A DNA stretch of 64,000 bases from Eunapius fragilis (GCA_963681505.1 OY811977.1:7828991-7892990), one strand, 5' to 3'; positions 12,166 to 23,466 are shown, numbered from the stretch's first letter. Made by a program: numbers and translations. The notes: a model not told the origin generated them from the letters alone.

Positions 12166-12640
12166 TCACCATGCCTCCCTCCGTCCCTCCCCTAATGTAC
12201 CAGATGAAGATGGAGTAGGTGAGCCAGACTTCTTCACATCTCCATTGGATGTGCTGGAGGTAACAGCTGTCTCATGGCTGGGGCTAACCCCAGGGTCACT
12301 GGGGGATGATGGCTGACAATGTTTGAACAGTTCGGGGATCTGGTACAGCGCTATGGCTTTGAACTTGAGTATGAGTATGAACACTTCCATCATCTTCATG
12401 AGCAGCTCCCTGGCCCCAGTGTCCTGCTCTGACTTCACCCTGATGCTCTCCACCAGGTTGAGCAGCAGCTTGCATGACATCATCTGGATGCTCACAGGGA
12501 TGGTGTCATCGTGGACATTTTTAGCAAACAGGTGGACAGCCATTGACAGCTGCTGCAGGGTAAGTTGGGTACAAATATGGTGGACCAGATCAGCCAGTAT
12601 ACTGTATGCCAGAGATGATTGGTTGGGAGGAAATGATTTA
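12166..12640 (-). pseudogene. TRRAP: TRRAP-like exon 'C', out of order
   Basis: Encodes 'SLAYSILADLVHHICTQ', 'SMAVHLFAKNVHDDTIP' and 'QMMSCKLLLNLVESIRVKSE', then a Ser/Pro-rich tail, matching the TRRAP stretch LAYSTLADLVHH…MSCKLLLNLVDCIRSKSEQ. In TRRAP this lies after exons A and B and before D; here it lies upstream of A. The frame is open through 12,708, but the first part (minus-strand reading from 12,708) is repeat-derived. Confidence 0.85.
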
Positions 12641-12644
12641 ATAA

Positions 12645-12755
12645 CAGCACAATTAAATCGCATTACACCTAACACCCTCACATCACACCTAACACCCTCA
12701 CATAACACCTAACACCCTCCACACACCCCAGGTACACCTCCACACATCCCACTTA
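12645..12755. repeat. short CACCTAACACCCTCACAT repeat
   Basis: Four or five imperfect units of about 19 bases immediately before the 27-bp minisatellite. Confidence 0.6.
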
Positions 12756-12761
12756 CACCTC

Positions 12762-13050
12762 CATGTTCATGATGACCCATATGATGGTGATGGTCATGAT
12801 GACCCATATGATGATGGTGATGGTCATGATGACCCATATGATGGTGATGGTCATGATGACCCATATGATGGTGATGGTCATGATGACCCATATGATGGTG
12901 ATGGTCATGATGACCCATATGATGGTGATGGTCATGATGACCCATATGATGGTGATGGTCATAATGACCCATATGATGGTGATGGTCATGATGACCCATA
13001 TGATGGTGATGATCATGATGACCCATATGATGGTGATGGTCATGATGACT
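12762..13050. repeat. 27-bp minisatellite, about ten units
   Basis: Units contain 'catgatgacccatatgatgg' plus seven bases. One unit carries a 3-base insertion. The period is nine codons, so frames on both strands stay open: the minus strand reads a His-rich repeat (HHDHHHHMG), the plus strand a Met/Val repeat. No start context, splice sites or paralogue supports translation. Confidence 0.95.
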
Positions 13051-13055
13051 CATAC

Positions 13056-13488
13056 AGTGCCCGTCATATATCATTGGCTAGCCCCCTCATGTATCATTGG
13101 CTAGCCCCCTCATGTATCATTGGCTAGCCCCCTCATGTATCATTGACTAGCCCCCTCATGTATCATTGACTAGCCCCCTCATGTATCATTGGCTAGCCCC
13201 CTCATGTATCATTGGCTAGCCCCCTCATGTATCAATGACTAGCCCCCTCATGTATCATTGGCTAGCCCCCTCATGTATCATTGGCTAGCCCCCTCATGTA
13301 TCATTGGCTAGCCCCCTCATGTATCATTGGCTAGCCCCCTCATGTATCATTGGCTAGCCCCCTAATGTATCATTGGCTAGCCCCCTCATGTATCATTGGC
13401 TAGCCCCCCTCATGTATCATTGGCTAGCCCCCTCATGTATCATTGGCTAGCCCCCTTATGTATCATTGGCTAGTCCCCTCATCTCCAG
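13056..13488. repeat. 23-bp minisatellite, about eighteen units
   Basis: Unit begins 'gtatcattggctagccccct' plus 'cat'. Variation is limited to a few bases (gg/ga, one aat, one six-C unit). The high identity suggests recent expansion or gene conversion. It adjoins the 27-bp array directly. Confidence 0.95.
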
Positions 13489-13559
13489 GTCCTACCATGG
13501 GTAGTAGGTGTAGCTGTAGTTAGTGATGTGATGATGTCATATATATGATCACTTCTGAA

Positions 13560-14257
13560 GGACAATGTTCACACCACCACTGGTAACATCACCTACTACT
13601 CTGTCCTCCATGACTTTGGCACCAGAACATTCTCTTATCATGCATGTGACTACCATGGGGACTGCTCTGAGGACGTGATCATCACTGTTAATATTACATT
13701 TGTCAACTACCCACCCTTCCCCATATGTCCATTGGAGGCGGAGACACTGGAGGACACGCCCATCATCATCAGCGTCTCATACTACTTTGATGATGTGCAG
13801 GTCCCTTCATGGGTAGTGGCTGTGGAGGCCAGTGAGGGTGACTGGCACTTTGTGGACCAATCAGTGCAGAACCATCACTCTTCCTCATTTACTACAAGCC
13901 TCTCTTATACAAGTATGGCGACTTCTTTGTTAACATGAGTGTGTGCGATAATAATGTTTGTGTTCCCTATGTCATCGTTGTCATGGTGACACGAGTGAAC
14001 TACCCACCCTCCATTGATGTGGACCATCTTTACACTATCCAGGAGGGACAGGTCTTAGACATCACCTTCAAAACTAGTGATGTGGAGTCTCACAGAGGGA
14101 ATCCAGTCCTGCTGCAGTATGCCAACGTCACACATGGATCAGCAATGCTAAGCCTTGTATCTGATGATGTAATAAACAATGTTCTGGTTATGCTCCTCAG
14201 GGTTGAGGGGGGGGCAATCTTCAGGGAGACAACAGCCATAGTAGAGGGGACTCACTA
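13560..14257 (+). pseudogene. receptor ectodomain repeats, fragment
   Basis: Open pieces in several frames: 'TTGNITYYSVLHDFGTRTF', 'CDYHGDCSEDVIITVNITF' with VNYPP, 'LEDTPIIISVSYYFDDVQV', then a frame change near 13,880 to 'YKYGDFFVNMSVCDNNVCV' and 'RVNYPPSIDVDHLYTIQEG' with 'NPVLLQYANVTHGSAML'. The recurrent VNYPP linker, with paired Cys and N-glycosylation sites, marks tandem extracellular beta-sandwich repeats of the receptor whose membrane exon occurs at 8,760, 15,182 and 15,528. Frame changes and loss of continuity after 14,190 make it a relic. Confidence 0.5.
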
Positions 14258-14449
14258 ACAGGTATGCTCAACCAAGGCCACCCCTTGGATGAGGTCCTTC
14301 CTTACCTTACATTCATGGGAACCATACCAAAGAGAATGAAGACCAGGTGGCATTGGACCACGTCCGGGTGTATAGAACCATCTCCATGGCAACATGATCA
14401 TTTACTATTATTATTACCACATACCCAACATCACTTCACTCCCATACTC

Positions 14450-14565
14450 TTACATGACATCATCATTACATCACCATTACACAGAACACATACAGACTAT
14501 ACGATCTACCAGAGCAACACCACAGGGATTAGTCAGATTATAGGATCTGTGAACATAATCTCTGC
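14450..14565. pseudogene. small TRIM-NHL 3'-end fragment
   Basis: 'acatgacatcatcattacat' and 'ccagagcaacaccacaggga' recur here as at 8,990-9,110 and 15,930-16,040, where they form the 3' end and last NHL repeat of the TRIM-NHL copies. Only about 110 bases remain. Confidence 0.6.
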
Positions 14566-14585
14566 CCAGCTGTAACAGCAGAGAT

Positions 14586-15160
14586 GGGTCTAGATGTGGG
14601 TCCAGAGGTGGGTCCAGAGGTGGGTCCAGAGGTGTGTCCAGAGGTGTGTCCAGAGGTGTGTCCAGAGGTGGGTCCAGAGGTGGGTCCAGAAGTGGGTCCA
14701 GAGGTGTGTCCAGAGGTGTGTCCAGAGGTGGGTCCAGAGGTGGGTCCAGAGGTGGGTTCAGAGGTGGGTCCAGAGGTGGTCCAGAGGTGGGTCCAGAGGT
14801 GTGTCCAGAGGTGGGTCCAGAGGTGGGTCCAGAGGTGTGTCCAGAGGTGGGTCCAGAGGTGTGTCCAGGGGTGGGTCCAGAGGTGGGTCCAGATTTGGGT
14901 CCAGAGGTGTGTCCAGAGGTGTGTCCAGAGGTGGGTCCAGAGGTGGGTCCAGAGGTGGGTTCAGAGGTGGGTCCAGAGGTGGTCCAGAGGTGGGTCCAGA
15001 GGTGTGTCCAGAGGTAGGCCCAGAGGTGGGCCAGAGGTGTGTCCAGAGGTAGGCCCAGAGGTGGGCCAGAGGTGGGTCCAGAGGTGGGTCCAGAGGTGGG
15101 TCCAGAGGTGGGTCCAGAGGTGGGTCCAGAGGTGGGTCCGGAGGTGGGTCCAGAGGTCGA
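14586..15160. repeat. 12-bp minisatellite, about 47 units
   Basis: Unit 'agaggtgggtcc' with gtgtgtcc variants and a higher-order pattern (a block with 'ggtgggttcagaggtgggtc' recurs at about 14,750 and 14,957). Because 12 is a multiple of 3, all frames are open; these are not genes. It separates the receptor ectodomain fragment from the membrane exon at 15,182. Confidence 0.95.
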
Positions 15161-15181
15161 AATATTATCGTCATCAAAACT

Positions 15182-15480
15182 AGACCCATGACCTGATCCA
15201 TAACCTCACCCATATGATCCACCTGGCCATCTTCTGTGTGGTGGTCATTGCCATCATCCTGGTGGTGGTGTTCTACTGTTATCACCAGTACAAGACTTGG
15301 CTGGCATTGGTCTGGGGACTTGGCTGGGATCCAACCAGCTACTTTCATTCCTGATGTAGATAATCTTGCTCTGTTGCCATAGCTACAATTATTATTACCA
15401 CGTTTCAGTTCAAACGTCAGTCTTGCTAAGCCTCAAATCCATACAACTATATATTTACCAAACATGACATCACTATTACA
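15182..15480 (+). pseudogene. receptor membrane exon, copy 2
   Basis: Repeats the membrane exon of copy 1 (8,785-8,960): DLIHNLTHMIHLAIFCVVV-like sequence, 'VVVFYCYHQYKTWLALVW' and 'GLGWDPTSYF'. Flanking 3' sequence ('cttgctaagcctcaaatcc', 'aaacatgacatcactattac') is that of the TRIM/receptor tail junction. Its ectodomain side has been replaced by the 12-bp minisatellite. Confidence 0.7.
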
Positions 15481-15485
15481 TCACC

Positions 15486-15527
15486 TGTTGTCTTGGAAAG
15501 TGAAATGGCCCCATCTCTGACAACAGT
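15486..15527 (-). pseudogene. 42-bp TRIM coiled-coil fragment
   Basis: 'gttgtcttggaaagtgaaat' is the plus-strand image of the TRIM coiled-coil exon (compare 17,284-17,325 and 10,127-10,168). It is spliced directly onto the receptor exon at 15,528 with no spacer, a microhomology-sized junction. Confidence 0.7.
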
Positions 15528-15738
15528 ATATTATCGCCATGAAAACCAGACCCATGACCTGACCCATAACCTCACCCATATGATCCTCCTAACCATCTTC
15601 TGTGTGGTGGTCATTACCATCATCCTGGTGGTGGTGTTCTACTGTTATCACCAGTACAAGCTCAAGAACCAGAGGAAAGAAGCAATTCATGTTGTCCAGA
15701 GATGGAAGGACACCTATGTCCCCTGGGAAGGCAGTTAA
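15528..15738 (+). CDS. receptor membrane and cytoplasmic end, copy 3
   Basis: Open frame through 'YYRHENQTHDLTHNLTHM', the membrane segment 'ILLTIFCVVVITIILVVVFY', and a short basic tail KLKNQRKEAIHVVQRWKD ending EGS-stop at 15,738. This is the only copy with an intact tail, about 30 residues after the membrane. It faces TRIM-NHL copy 2 tail to tail, as copy 1 faces TRIM copy 1. No upstream ectodomain exon remains attached. Confidence 0.5.
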
Positions 15739-15952
15739 GACAGATGATGGAGATTCCAAGGTTTGATGAATGACACCTATCACCCTGGGATCCTATGAAT
15801 CAGTGACTGCTATTCCTGATGTAGAAAACCTTCCACTGTTGCGATAGCTACACTTAATATTACCAATTACCAATCTCATTCCCACAGTCTTACTAAGCCT
15901 CAATTCCATACACTATAATTTATACAAACATGACATAATCATTGCATCGCCA

Positions 15953-18122
15953 CTACACAGAATACTTCAATGCAGTCTTAGCATCATCGTTGGCTACATA
16001 CAGACTGCCACTTATAGGATCCAGAGCAACACCACAGGGTTTAGTGAAATTGCAAACTGTGTGGATCTTGTTTCCCTGAGGATCAAAGATGGAAAGACAA
16101 TTGCCACTCCACTCACAGACAAGGCTGTAACCTTCTTCATCAATTGCTATTCCAAATGGAGCCATTTCATCTCCATATGATCTGGCATAGGTCCCCTCAG
16201 ATGTGAAGACTTTGATGGTGTTAGAATCACAGGCTGCAACATGGATGTTCCCTTGAGGGTCAAAGGCAAGACCATATGGAGACTGAAAACCCTGTGGACC
16301 AGAGACATTACCATTTCAATAGCCAGAAGCCATTTTGATCCAGTATCACTACCCTGTGGTTGTCCCAATCAGCAATAATCATCCTATCTCTTTGGTCAAC
16401 AATAACTGATAATGGTCCATTAAACTGTCCCTGACCTGATCCTTTTCGGCCAAACTTTTGTAGGAACTGTCCTCCTGTTGTCAGCTTCTGAATGCGATTA
16501 TTGCCATATTCAGCAACTTACATCACATCTCCCTTGATGGATATACCATGTGGATTACTGAACTGACCATCACTACTCCCACCACTACCTATAGTTCTCT
16601 TCTCATGACCACCTTGGTCATACACATGAATACTGTTATCCTCACAGGCTACATACATGTCTCCACTGTCATGGATGGCTATACCTCTTAGACCACCACT
16701 ACAACTGATAACTTGCTGGGGGTTACATAAGGTGCTGTACTTAGGCCTCACATCAAGGTCATGAGGACTGCCCTGTACATGTTCACCATCCATTGTGATG
16801 AGGAGCTGGTGAGGACCAGCAGCCTGAGGGGTGAGGGTGATGGTGTAGGTACCATCTCCATGGTCCTCCACCTTTCCAGGGACAACTGCTCCATCATGTG
16901 ACTTGGGCCTCAGCTCAGCCTTCACCTGCAGACCACCATATGGGTACCTCCCTCACTCCCAGACAGTCCAGTTACATACATGTGACCCTAAAAACTGATT
17001 CTTTGATGATGGAACTCTCCATATTTGGTCATGTAACGGCCTCACCTCCATTGCAAAGCACATGGTTATCTAAGTCAGCAGCCAGGATGGACATGGTGAA
17101 TAGTGTAAAAGTGGAGACTCCCTCCACCTTCTTCATGGTGGCGTTCAGTTCAGTGGGTAGCAGATCTCCAAGAGTTACCACCTCATGGTCAGTGTGGGTC
17201 TGGAGGATGTGGGAGGTCATTTCAGTGTAGCGATCAATCTCATCTTGTATCTTCACTAACTGTTCCTTCTGGAGGGACAGAGCTGTTGTCTTGGAAAGTG
17301 AAATGGTCCCCATCTCTGCCAACAGTGTCGTCTTCCTTTCCTCTATGGCTTGGTGGAGCTGTTCAAAGGCTTGGTTTATGAGCAGTGTGGCATTCTCTCT
17401 GGAAGTCTCAACCTGTTCTGCCATCTTGTCATTGGCACCAATGGCACTGGTCAGCTTTGAGGCCATTTCCTGTGCACACACAATTGCTTCTCTCATTCCA
17501 TCTCTGTAGGCCTTTGCAATATTGCACACCTCAGCAATCCTGTGGTCCTTGTGAAGGACTAGGGTACAGTCTCTGCACTGGCAGGTCTCACAGTAGAATT
17601 TTAACTCTTCTTTCTCATGATGAGGTTGTGAGCAGAGATGTTCAGTTGGTGTCATGATGGATGGAAGTTGTCGGACTGACTCCTGATCTAGTCCTACCAT
17701 CTGGTGATGACACATTATCTTATTACGTTTGTGGTGCTCATGACAGAAGGTACAGAGGAACTGACCACATGTACAACAGAACACCACTGCAGGCCCCTTG
17801 CCCCCATCAATGCAAGCCTCACATGACTTTTCACCATCACTACCAATCTTGGACATGTACCCAGCCACCTCCACCTCAAAGCCAAGATGGAGGTTCTGAG
17901 GTATAGCATTGACTCCACCCTCTGGTATGGTGATACTTCTCTGACAGGTAGGACACTCCATCTTCTGCTTGTCCCCAGACTTCTCTATCTCCATATGCAG
18001 ACACTGCCCACAGAAAGAGTGTAGACATATACATGGAAGGATCCTAGGGTCTGTGTAGAGCTTAGAGCACAGCTGACATATAGTGTGTGGAGGGAAGAGG
18101 CTAGATCTGTGGAGGAAAAGAA
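15953..18122 (-). pseudogene. TRIM-NHL ubiquitin ligase, copy 2 (RING to NHL, broken)
   Basis: Minus-strand order is RING (CSKLYTDPRILPCICLHSFC…CPTC, 18,090-17,940), B-box 1 (CEACIDGG…CCTCGQFLCTFCHEHH, about 17,835-17,715), B-box 2 (HLCSQPHHEKEELKFYCETC, about 17,645), coiled coil (17,540-17,160), filamin repeat (16,925-16,740), then NHL propeller to a stop near 15,953. The acceptor 'cctccacag' at about 18,107 implies an upstream first exon that I cannot place. Breaks: a 170-bp inversion of the linker (16,949-17,118), TAA at 16,515-16,517 (DVM-stop-VAEYG), and a small deletion near 16,316 changing frame. With the inversion the frame from the coiled coil terminates inside the linker. A truncated RING/B-box/coiled-coil protein could still be made. 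Confidence 0.88.
16949..17118 (+). other. micro-inversion within TRIM-NHL copy 2
   Basis: The linker between coiled coil and filamin repeat reads sensibly on the plus strand here ('YIHVTLKTDSLMMELSIFGH…SAARMDMVNSVKVET'), while everything around it, and the same linker in copy 1, reads on the minus strand. The right edge falls in 'gtggagactccctccacc', a short shared or palindromic-like sequence. Confidence 0.85.
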
Positions 18123-18169
18123 CATGAATTGATACCATTGGAAGAAGGAGAATATCAATGCCCCACATA

Positions 18170-19116
18170 CGTCATATAGGTATTACTTGAAGAATGGAAG
18201 AATGCATGCATTGGAAACGATAAAGATTATTTGTAGTATAGAAAACACCTATTTTTGAAAGTGACTTCGTGCGCGATGGCTTTCTCTTTTATTAAAATCT
18301 TCAGAATTAAGGTAAGGGATTAAAAATTATTTATAAATAGCATGAGATATCAATATACAGGGGAACAGCATCACTAAGTTCAATAGTGAGAAGTTTACTT
18401 TAAAGTTTAAGCAAATGTATTACTTGATGACTAGTTTAGCGTATCTATTTAGTCCATTATTAAGTTTTAAAATAGTGAGTCATTAAAAAAAAACTCAAAG
18501 TTCATTAATATTGCATGGTCTTCTAAGTGTTTTCAGGTCTGATTTGTTGTTAAAATTAAGTAGTAAAATGTTCTCATAACTTCCATGTATGTTATTCTTC
18601 AGTTTTTAAACCCCTCAATGAATTAAATTTTCCTTTCATTATCATGGACACCCTTTAGTTAATTGGTTAATATCATTAAAGTTACTTAGCTATTAGTAAT
18701 TTTGTTTAAAAATACGTAGACAAATTTGCCTGAACCCCTGACTTCAGTTTAAAAGTATCGTATCAAATGTTATTTTCCTTCAAACACTGTTGGTTCATTC
18801 TTGGACACCCTGTATGATTGGCAGTAGAACTTTAGTAATTTTAGTAATGTATAAAGTGTTACATGTAGGTCATGAACTACATGTACAGTATTGGTCTAAA
18901 TATACATCACAGTTATTTTTTGTACTGGGATGGTCACACTATGCACTAAAATTCAACAAATCAATTCTTAAGATGAAAGGTCCGATATTGGCACCTTGAG
19001 GTGTTAATAACATCTTTACATGGAGTTGTAGCCCCTACACCTGAATAATGCCAGAGACCTACCATTTAGCCCCAGGACACACACTCCGTAACTTCTATTT
19101 CATGTTCGAGGGAGAC
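18170..19116. other. AT-rich spacer, no gene
   Basis: Strongly AT-rich with scattered homopolymers. No exon is supported. It separates the TRIM-NHL copy (leftward) from the piggyBac element, so a shared upstream region could lie here, but no motif is clear. Confidence 0.5.
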
Positions 19117-19120
19117 TTAA

Positions 19121-19182
19121 TGATAGATCGAACAAGCGCCTACGTGTAGGCGAAAAACGCAATTTAAGCCTACCTGTAGGCG
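19121..19182 (+). repeat. piggyBac left end with two palindromic boxes
   Basis: TIR 'tgatagatcg', then 'gcctacgtgtaggc' and 'gcctacctgtaggc' about 31 bases apart. Such subterminal boxes are the usual sites for transposase binding; here each is itself a near-perfect dyad. Confidence 0.85.
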
Positions 19183-19322
19183 TTCTTTTGTATAATGCTA
19201 AGGTACTTTTTCGTGTTGTAAAAATTTGCAAATTGATACCATGCGAAGCTGAAACATTTCTCTTTCTATTAAAAGTTATTTCGTTCTCATTTCTTAACCG
19301 AGTCGTCGCGTGCATGCTTTCA

Positions 19323-21552
19323 ATGGCGAAGGGCATAAAAGTTGGTAGCGGAGTGCGGGTTTTGAGAGGCAAGTTTTCCACACAGAAAGGAGTTGTGCAA
19401 GCGTCGGAAGGAGTAGGACGGGCACGAAAATGGATAGTAAAGCTGAATGGCGGTGTTTTGGAGCGTTTTTCAGCTAGGACGTTGGAACTGGAGCAAAGGC
19501 ATTTAATTCCGCCCCCCTCAACGTCCATCAGGGCTGTTTCTCAGGAGGAAGAAGACTCCTGCAGCTCCAATACTTCCTCAGATGAAAACAGCACCAGTGA
19601 CAGTGATGAGGTGCGTGAAGTAGATGAAGATGGAGCATCCCGTCGAGCAAGCGACGTTTCAGAAGGGTAAGACTCCCAATTTTCAATATCCGTTGCGGTT
19701 CATTATCAAATACATCTCTTTGTTTATGCCCGCATGCATTTTGCGTGATGCAGAAGGACCAACTGGAGCAATCGGGACACGGCAGCAGGGTCTAATGTCG
19801 ATGACGATAGAATAGTACTCGATGGTGTTGAATGGCGTAAAATGGGTGACGTAACTGTTGAACTGAACGGGCCAGCATATCAGCGCAAGGCTGCATTACA
19901 CCATCCATTGCACGAGAGGTCCACGGAGCTGGATTTTTGGAAAATGATGATGCCTGCAGATCTCATGCGCAACATCATCGAAGCCATGCATACTGAAATG
20001 GAAGAGAAACCTCTTGATTATGAGCAGCTGCAGCATTTCTTTGGCATTCTCCTTGCAATGACTCTGGTTTCAGGAGGTGAGCGGAGGGATATGTGGAGAA
20101 CAGAATCAAATGGGCCATTCCCTGCCCCTGCTTTTGGAAGGTATATGGCCTGCCATGATTTCGAAAGAATACTTCGGAACTTGAAGCTGTGTGTACACCG
20201 ATGAAGAGTTAGCAGATGATCCATGGTTGCCTATTCGAAGTGCAGTGGATTCGTTCAATAGGAATCGCAGAGGGAGCATCTCACCTGGTGTAACATTGTG
20301 TGCTGACGAGAGTATGGGAAGTTGGCGAGGATTGTCTGCTAATGTAGATGATGCTGTTGTAGGGTTACCACATGTAACTAAAATTGCAAGGAAACCAGAA
20401 GGGGTTGGAACCGAATACCGCACACTGTCCTGTGGGGAGACCAAGATCATGCTGCAACTGGAGATCCAAGAAGGTAAGGTTCCAATGCAAGAAAAAGAGT
20501 ATGCAAAGGATTATGGCTCTGGCACATCATCACTTTTACGGTTGACCAGATACTGGAGTGGATCTGACCGTACGGTTGTTGCCGACTCAGCATTTGCTTC
20601 GTTGAAGACAGCAGAAGCACTCCACAAACATCGTGGTCTTCGTTCCATTGGCCTAGTGAAGACTGCTCACAAGCAATTTCCGAAAGCATGGCTTCAGAAA
20701 TATCCTTACACTAATAGAGGTGACCATTGTGTGTTCCAGACCAATATTGATGGAAAGCAGTACATGGCTGTGGGCTGGAGTGACAAGAAACTGAAAATGT
20801 TCATTTCTAGTACCAGCAGGACGACTGAAGCACTCTACCCTGCGTACAAGAAGCGCTTTCGTCAATCCACACCAGAAGACAGAACAAGTGCACCATGTGT
20901 TGTTTTCTATAAAGAAGTAAAGAGGCCAGCAGTTGTGGTGGCATATTTTGACAACGCAAATGCTATTGATGTCCATAACCATCTACGCCAGGGGGGCCTT
21001 GAGTTGGAGCGTCATTGGAAAACGCACACATGGTGGCATCGCAATTTTGCTACTATCTTCGGCATGTGCGAGACTGATGCATATCTTGCCTTCCGGTATT
21101 TTCATCCTCTTGCTCCCAATCTTTCCCACAGAGAGTATACTGAGCGCCTATCTTTGCAGCTACTTACCTATAAATCGTTGTTCCACGGCACTGGGCCTTC
21201 CGCACGTCTTCGGAAACACATGCCTGTAGCGCCCACTGTACAGCCATTACAGACAGTAGTTGCAAAGATAATGAGCAGACACACTCTAAAAACTAACATG
21301 AGAGAGTGTCCAGTGTTTCAGTACAAGCGTCAGCGACTGGAGCAAGATGAAGAAGGCACCTCACACATTGGCCGTGTACCTAGTGTGCAACGGAAGTGTA
21401 GCGTCTGCTGTGTAAGAAAGACAGTATATTATTGCGATGAGTGCACGCAGCTAAATGTGGAGATCGTTCCTATTTGTAACCTTGGAAGTACAAAGCCTGG
21501 ATTTACATCGTGCCTGGCTTTTCACATTGACCAAGTTGCGATCGCGCTTTGA
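19323..21552 (+). pseudogene. piggyBac transposase (DDD), one intron, one frameshift
   Basis: Exon 1 (from ATG at 19,314 or 19,323 to 19,666) encodes a basic segment with KOW/Tudor-like spacing (VGSGVRVLRGKF…KWIVKLNGG) and an acidic Ser-rich stretch. A GT-AG intron (19,667-19,753) joins it in frame to exon 2. The catalytic core shows LDFWKMMMP, then 'DDPWLPIRSAVDSFN', with the three expected aspartates in TLCADESMGSW, TVVADSAFAS and NANAIDVHNH. The C terminus has a Cys-rich finger (CSVCCVRK…CDEC…C…H). Near 20,190 the frame shifts by one base within TGTGTGT (LKLC|VYTDEE), the only lesion seen; it could be a real slippage mutation or a sequencing error. Without it the protein would be about 690 residues. 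Confidence 0.9.
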
Positions 21553-21713
21553 GCAAGAAAGCAATTATAATTACTTGATTCAAGCGATGTGTTTGACATG
21601 AATTCTTTGCGTACATTTTATGCTGCTATCATACATTTACTCAAAACTGTATTTCAATTCGCTGTATTATTTACAGTAGGGCTATAGTTATTTTCCAAAC
21701 TTTGCGATATGCG

Positions 21714-21762
21714 AACGCCTACGCGTAGGTTAAGACGCCTATGCGTAGGCGACGATCTAACA
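21714..21762 (-). repeat. piggyBac right end with two palindromic boxes
   Basis: Reverse complement starts 'tgttagatcg', followed by two boxes of the form gcctacgcrtaggc about 20 bases apart. The box spacing differs from the left end, giving asymmetric termini. Confidence 0.85.
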
Positions 21763-21766
21763 TTAA

Positions 21767-22049
21767 GTTTAGCTGAGGCATTTTGTCAGGGCATTGCATT
21801 ATACTTATCCGGGTTGTAAAGAAAAGAAACCTTTGCTTTGGACAGAGATAAGAATGGGGTGTGGCCTTTTTGTACATGTGAACTGTGATTAGATATTGTA
21901 GCCACGTGAAAGAAAGTTGCATTGTCAGTGAGTGACAAGGGTTATGTCATACATGTATACTGTAATATAGGGTGCATGGGTGTGCTAACAGCTGTTAGGT
22001 CTCCTTATGACCACTGGTGCTGGTGATCTGTGGTTCTTTTTTCTTTCAG
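21767..22049. other. intron or upstream region of the EFA6-like gene
   Basis: No exon is seen; it ends in a good acceptor 'tttctttcag' at 22,041-22,049. Confidence 0.4.
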
Positions 22050-22352
22050 TGATGATGAAGTGGAGCTGGAGATAGGAAGCAGTAGTGGTCTCATGGACCC
22101 AACAGAGCCAACTGAAACTGTTAGTTATCTCATTATTATTTGCATGGAGCACTACCACGTTCTATGGTGGGATAAAATCATAGCATTTATGGGCAGTCAA
22201 GCCACATACCACAGAATTACCATGTGCATGCATGTACATACTGCAATTGAAGCATGTACATGTACATGTATTTATTGCTACATGTGCATTATAAAATTAT
22301 CTTACATATACATGTTTACATGTGTGTATTACAGCTCTGTGTGTGTGTCTGT

Positions 22353-22424
<72 letters not shown>

Positions 22425-23405
22425 TACACACACAGGTGGTAATGCACCATGTGACCATTCCGGGGACATTTGTCGAAGTCCAGTTGCCTAGTAACGCATT
22501 GCTGTTCAAGGAAGGCTACATCAGGAAGAAGAATATCATGGAAGGGTCCCATAAGAAAGGTGAGACCTAATACCAAGGCATGCTGTGCTGCTATATACAT
22601 GTACATGTTCTATACCTGTGCTGGGATAATTAGATGTCACAGCTTCTATTCAGGCCTACAGGCATTAATAACCCTCACTCATTCCCCCCCACCCCCGTGG
22701 AAAGCCCTTGTTACCATGGTAACAGCTCCATGGCCTCACAAAGTTGGTTTTCAGATTGCTCCATAGCCAGTACATGCACACAAGCTTAGGGTACATGTGC
22801 ATGTCTTTCTTTGGCAGGTGTTTTAAGTCTTTCACTCAAGCTAATCTGAATTAGAAGGCAATGTATGTACATGTATACATGTAGATGACTGTATTGTAGC
22901 AGGTGCTGAATGGTAAACTAATCATTTATGCTTGTGTGTGTTCTCTCCATCCTTGTGCAGTACCCAGAGGGAAGCGGCAATGGAAGGCCTACCATGCTGT
23001 GCTCAAAGGATTCATGCTCTACTTCACAGCAGTGAGTGATATCTTGTTTTTAAATACACGTGCAAGTGTACAGTGCACATGGTCATATTTTCTGTGCATC
23101 TTCATTAGTGTGGGCATTAATTAAAACACAAGCATTGCATGCAAGGTATTTATGCATACACATGAAGTACTTCCATGGTAGTGTTTAATACTCTAGAACA
23201 CAAGCTGTTAGATATATACATGTAACTATACCTGCCATTATAGGTTGCACAATGTATTCATATGTAGTGTAATATGTGTCATGTAAGTAAATTGTACTTG
23301 GAGTTTATACCATGTCCATTCTGTGCCCAAACACAGAATGGACCTGTTGACTGTAGCAATTTACAATTTGCTTCACTCTGAAACTGATCATTGCTTGTGT
23401 GTGTG

Positions 23406-23466
<61 letters not shown>

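Larger units (their letters stand above)
19117..21766 (+). mobile_element. piggyBac transposon, full length with TTAA duplications
   Basis: Flanked by TTAA at 19,117-19,120 and 21,763-21,766, the obligate piggyBac target site. Just inside, the inverted ends read TGATAGATCG (left) and TGTTAGATCG (right, reverse complement). Each end then carries two palindromic GCCTACNNRTAGGC boxes (left near 19,137 and 19,168; right near 21,715 and 21,735). The element is about 2.64 kb and encodes one transposase (separate entry). It lies upstream of the EFA6-like exons and may sit in that gene's intron. Confidence 0.93.

Noticed and set aside
12709..13104. His-rich and Met/Val-rich 96-121-residue frames
   Set aside because: Created by the 27-bp minisatellite; both strands are open and no splice sites or paralogue support translation. 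A metal-binding His protein was considered but has no support.
13056..13488. CRISPR-like regular repeats
   Set aside because: Units are contiguous with no unique spacers, and the genome is eukaryotic; this is a minisatellite.
14584..15183. 199-residue open frame (Gly/Pro/Glu/Val repeats) and overlapping frames on both strands
   Set aside because: Created by the 12-bp minisatellite, which keeps all frames open.
18100..18168. ATG-led N-terminal extension of TRIM copy 2 (MWGIDILLLP…)
   Set aside because: It crosses a good 3' splice site 'cctccacag' just before the RING, so it is most likely intron.
19100..19528. 142-residue minus-strand frame overlapping the piggyBac first exon
   Set aside because: Shadow of the transposase coding sequence.
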